The notes below the pieces were generated by a model. It had not been told where the DNA came from. It worked only from the letters and a program-made list of their open reading frames with translations, and made no database searches. The translations under genes were made by a program, and so were the position numbers. 64,000 nucleotides of DNA from Bacteroidia bacterium (GTDB lineage Bacteria; Bacteroidota; Bacteroidia; B-17B0; Aurantibacillaceae): positions 1 through 64,000 of the forward strand of contig JAIOZA010000010.1 of assembly GCA_021740825.1 (NCBI GenBank), written 5' to 3'. Positions 63,151-64,000 of this stretch are shown here, piece by piece (positions within the stretch are counted from its first letter, which is position 1; each line of letters begins with the position of its first letter).

Positions 63151-64000
63151 ATCTTAATTTTGGTTTTAGAGGCGTTTATGGTTTTAAGATAGTGTTCAGT
63201 ATCTTTTTTTAGATAATTATAAATTTCATCTTGCACACGTACTTTCCGTTCGCCTACTTTTGGTTTTTTATATAAGTTTTGTTGAAACCTATCTAATATC
63301 CGCACTTTTGTGTTTCCAGAAAGTTGAATTTGTATAATATCTTTAATTTGTTTTTTTACTTCAGCATTTAAAATTGGAACCGCTACTTCGCTTCTGCTAT
63401 CCAAGTTTCTGCTCATCCAATCTGCTGAGGTGATATATATTTTTTCATCTCCATTATTTCCGAAAATAAAAACACGCGCATGTTCAAGGTATTTATCTAC
63501 AATACTATATGCTTTAATATTATCGCTAAAGCCCTCAACTTCTGTAACTAAAGAACAAATACCTCTTACTATTAAAGTTATTATTACCCCGGCTTGTGAT
63601 GCTTCATATAATTTATCAATCATATCTTTGTCAACTAAGCTATTCATCTTTAAAATCATATAAGCTTTTTTACCAGCTTTTGCATTTGCAATTTCTTTAT
63701 CAATTAAATTAACAAATGTTTGACGCATAAAAAATGGAGCAACAGCCAAATTTTTATAAATGCCGGTTTTAAAATTATTTGTATAAAAATCAAAAACACT
63801 CGCAATTTCATCTGCAATATTTTTATCGGACGTAAGTAAACTAAAATCGGTATAAATACGAGCTGTTTTTTCATTAAAGTTTCCTGTGCCAATGTGCGCA
63901 TATTTTACTTCCCTACCATTTACTCTTGTTGTAATTAAAAATAATTTACTATGCACTTTTAATCCTGGTACGCCATAAATAACAGTTGCACCTTCTTCTT
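63147..64000 (-). CDS. ppk: polyphosphate kinase 1, C-terminal part (runs off the right edge)
   Basis: The frame stays open to base 64000, with EEGATVIYGVPGLKVHSK at the visible start, so this is not a protein starting at 63956. It is the C-terminal 284 or so residues of Ppk1, which makes polyphosphate from ATP. Both catalytic His regions are visible: VPGLKVHSKLFLI (phosphorylated His of the first HxK-type motif) and YLEHARVFIFG (second). TGNFNEKTARIYTDFSL and SADWMSRNLDSRSEV are typical. The stop overlaps the ppx start. Confidence 0.95.
   Translation of the reverse strand, partial: EEGATVIYGVPGLKVHSKLFLITTRVNGREVKYAHIGTGNFNEKTARIYTDFSLLTSDKNIADEIASVFDFYTNNFKTGIYKNLAVAPFFMRQTFVNLIDKEIANAKAGKKAYMILKMNSLVDKDMIDKLYEASQAGVIITLIVRGICSLVTEVEGFSDNIKAYSIVDKYLEHARVFIFGNNGDEKIYITSADWMSRNLDSRSEVAVPILNAEVKKQIKDIIQIQLSGNTKVRILDRFQQNLYKKPKVGERKVRVQDEIYNYLKKDTEHYLKTINASKTKIKI

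Noticed and set aside
63147-63956. Stand-alone phospholipase-D-like gene starting at 63956
   Set aside because: The frame continues upstream to the window edge with Ppk1 sequence, so it is the 3' end of ppk.

Overview
The window is AT-rich chromosomal DNA from a member of the Bacteroidota. The evidence is: many secreted proteins ending in type IX secretion (T9SS) sorting domains of both type A and type B; Bacteroidota-type promoter elements (TAnnTTTG, sometimes with an upstream TTTG); a GEVED-domain protein; an SbtA-type bicarbonate permease; and housekeeping genes (recA, pyrD, truA, mnmA, menaquinone methyltransferase, heptose kinase) that fit a menaquinone-using Gram-negative. I cannot name the genus. 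I found no rRNA or tRNA gene, transposase, integrase, plasmid function or CRISPR array.

Region 1-16.5 kb is a T9SS cargo island. Two mosaic paralogues (<1-1300 and 3529-5190), a seven-repeat propeller-like protein, an SBBP-repeat protein and others carry nearly identical type A C-terminal domains. Orphan fragments of those domains lie between genes (6.92, 7.05 and 10.24 kb). Two tandem '+' genes (7095-9087) share a passenger domain with a '-' gene (9190-10164) that instead ends in a type B domain. Hairpins shaped like terminators lie inside the signal-peptide codons of both '+' genes and show compensating base changes. Small repeat arrays (33 bp at 10.6 kb, 72 bp inside a small gene at 13.3 kb) and a palindromic dispersed element add to the repetitive character.

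Region 16.7-29.3 kb holds a response regulator with a degenerate sigma54-type AAA+ domain, an exported MsrB-MsrA fusion, a tightly overlapping trio (NhaD antiporter, site-2-protease-like M50 protein, PAP2 phosphatase), two APC amino-acid permeases with a helix-hairpin-helix protein, and a large GEVED/T9SS protein.

Region 29.3-35 kb is a putative bicarbonate operon on the '-' strand: small membrane protein, two small proteins (one CutA/PII-like in appearance), a DUF6671 zinc-ribbon protein, a dihydroorotase-like amidohydrolase and SbtA. A divergent LysR regulator faces it across an inverted repeat that abuts a candidate -7 element. Region 35-39.4 kb is a divergent export module: a TetR regulator opposite an unusual fusion of ABC-exporter transmembrane domain and HlyD adaptor with no ATPase domain, overlapping a TolC-family gene. 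These two modules are the best candidates for under-described biology here.

Region 39.5-64 kb is mostly housekeeping: mnmA, a MORN-repeat protein, recA, an alanine-rich lipoprotein, pyrD-HMG-CoA lyase, pfkA, a TPR protein, truA-ABC exporter-phosphoesterase, a zinc phospholipase C-like protein, a short SSB divergent from a LexA-like S24 repressor with a shared operator-like motif, an exported catalase-peroxidase, ubiE/menG, hldE-type kinase, an aspartate aminotransferase, an EVE protein, and ppx overlapping ppk1, which runs off the right edge.
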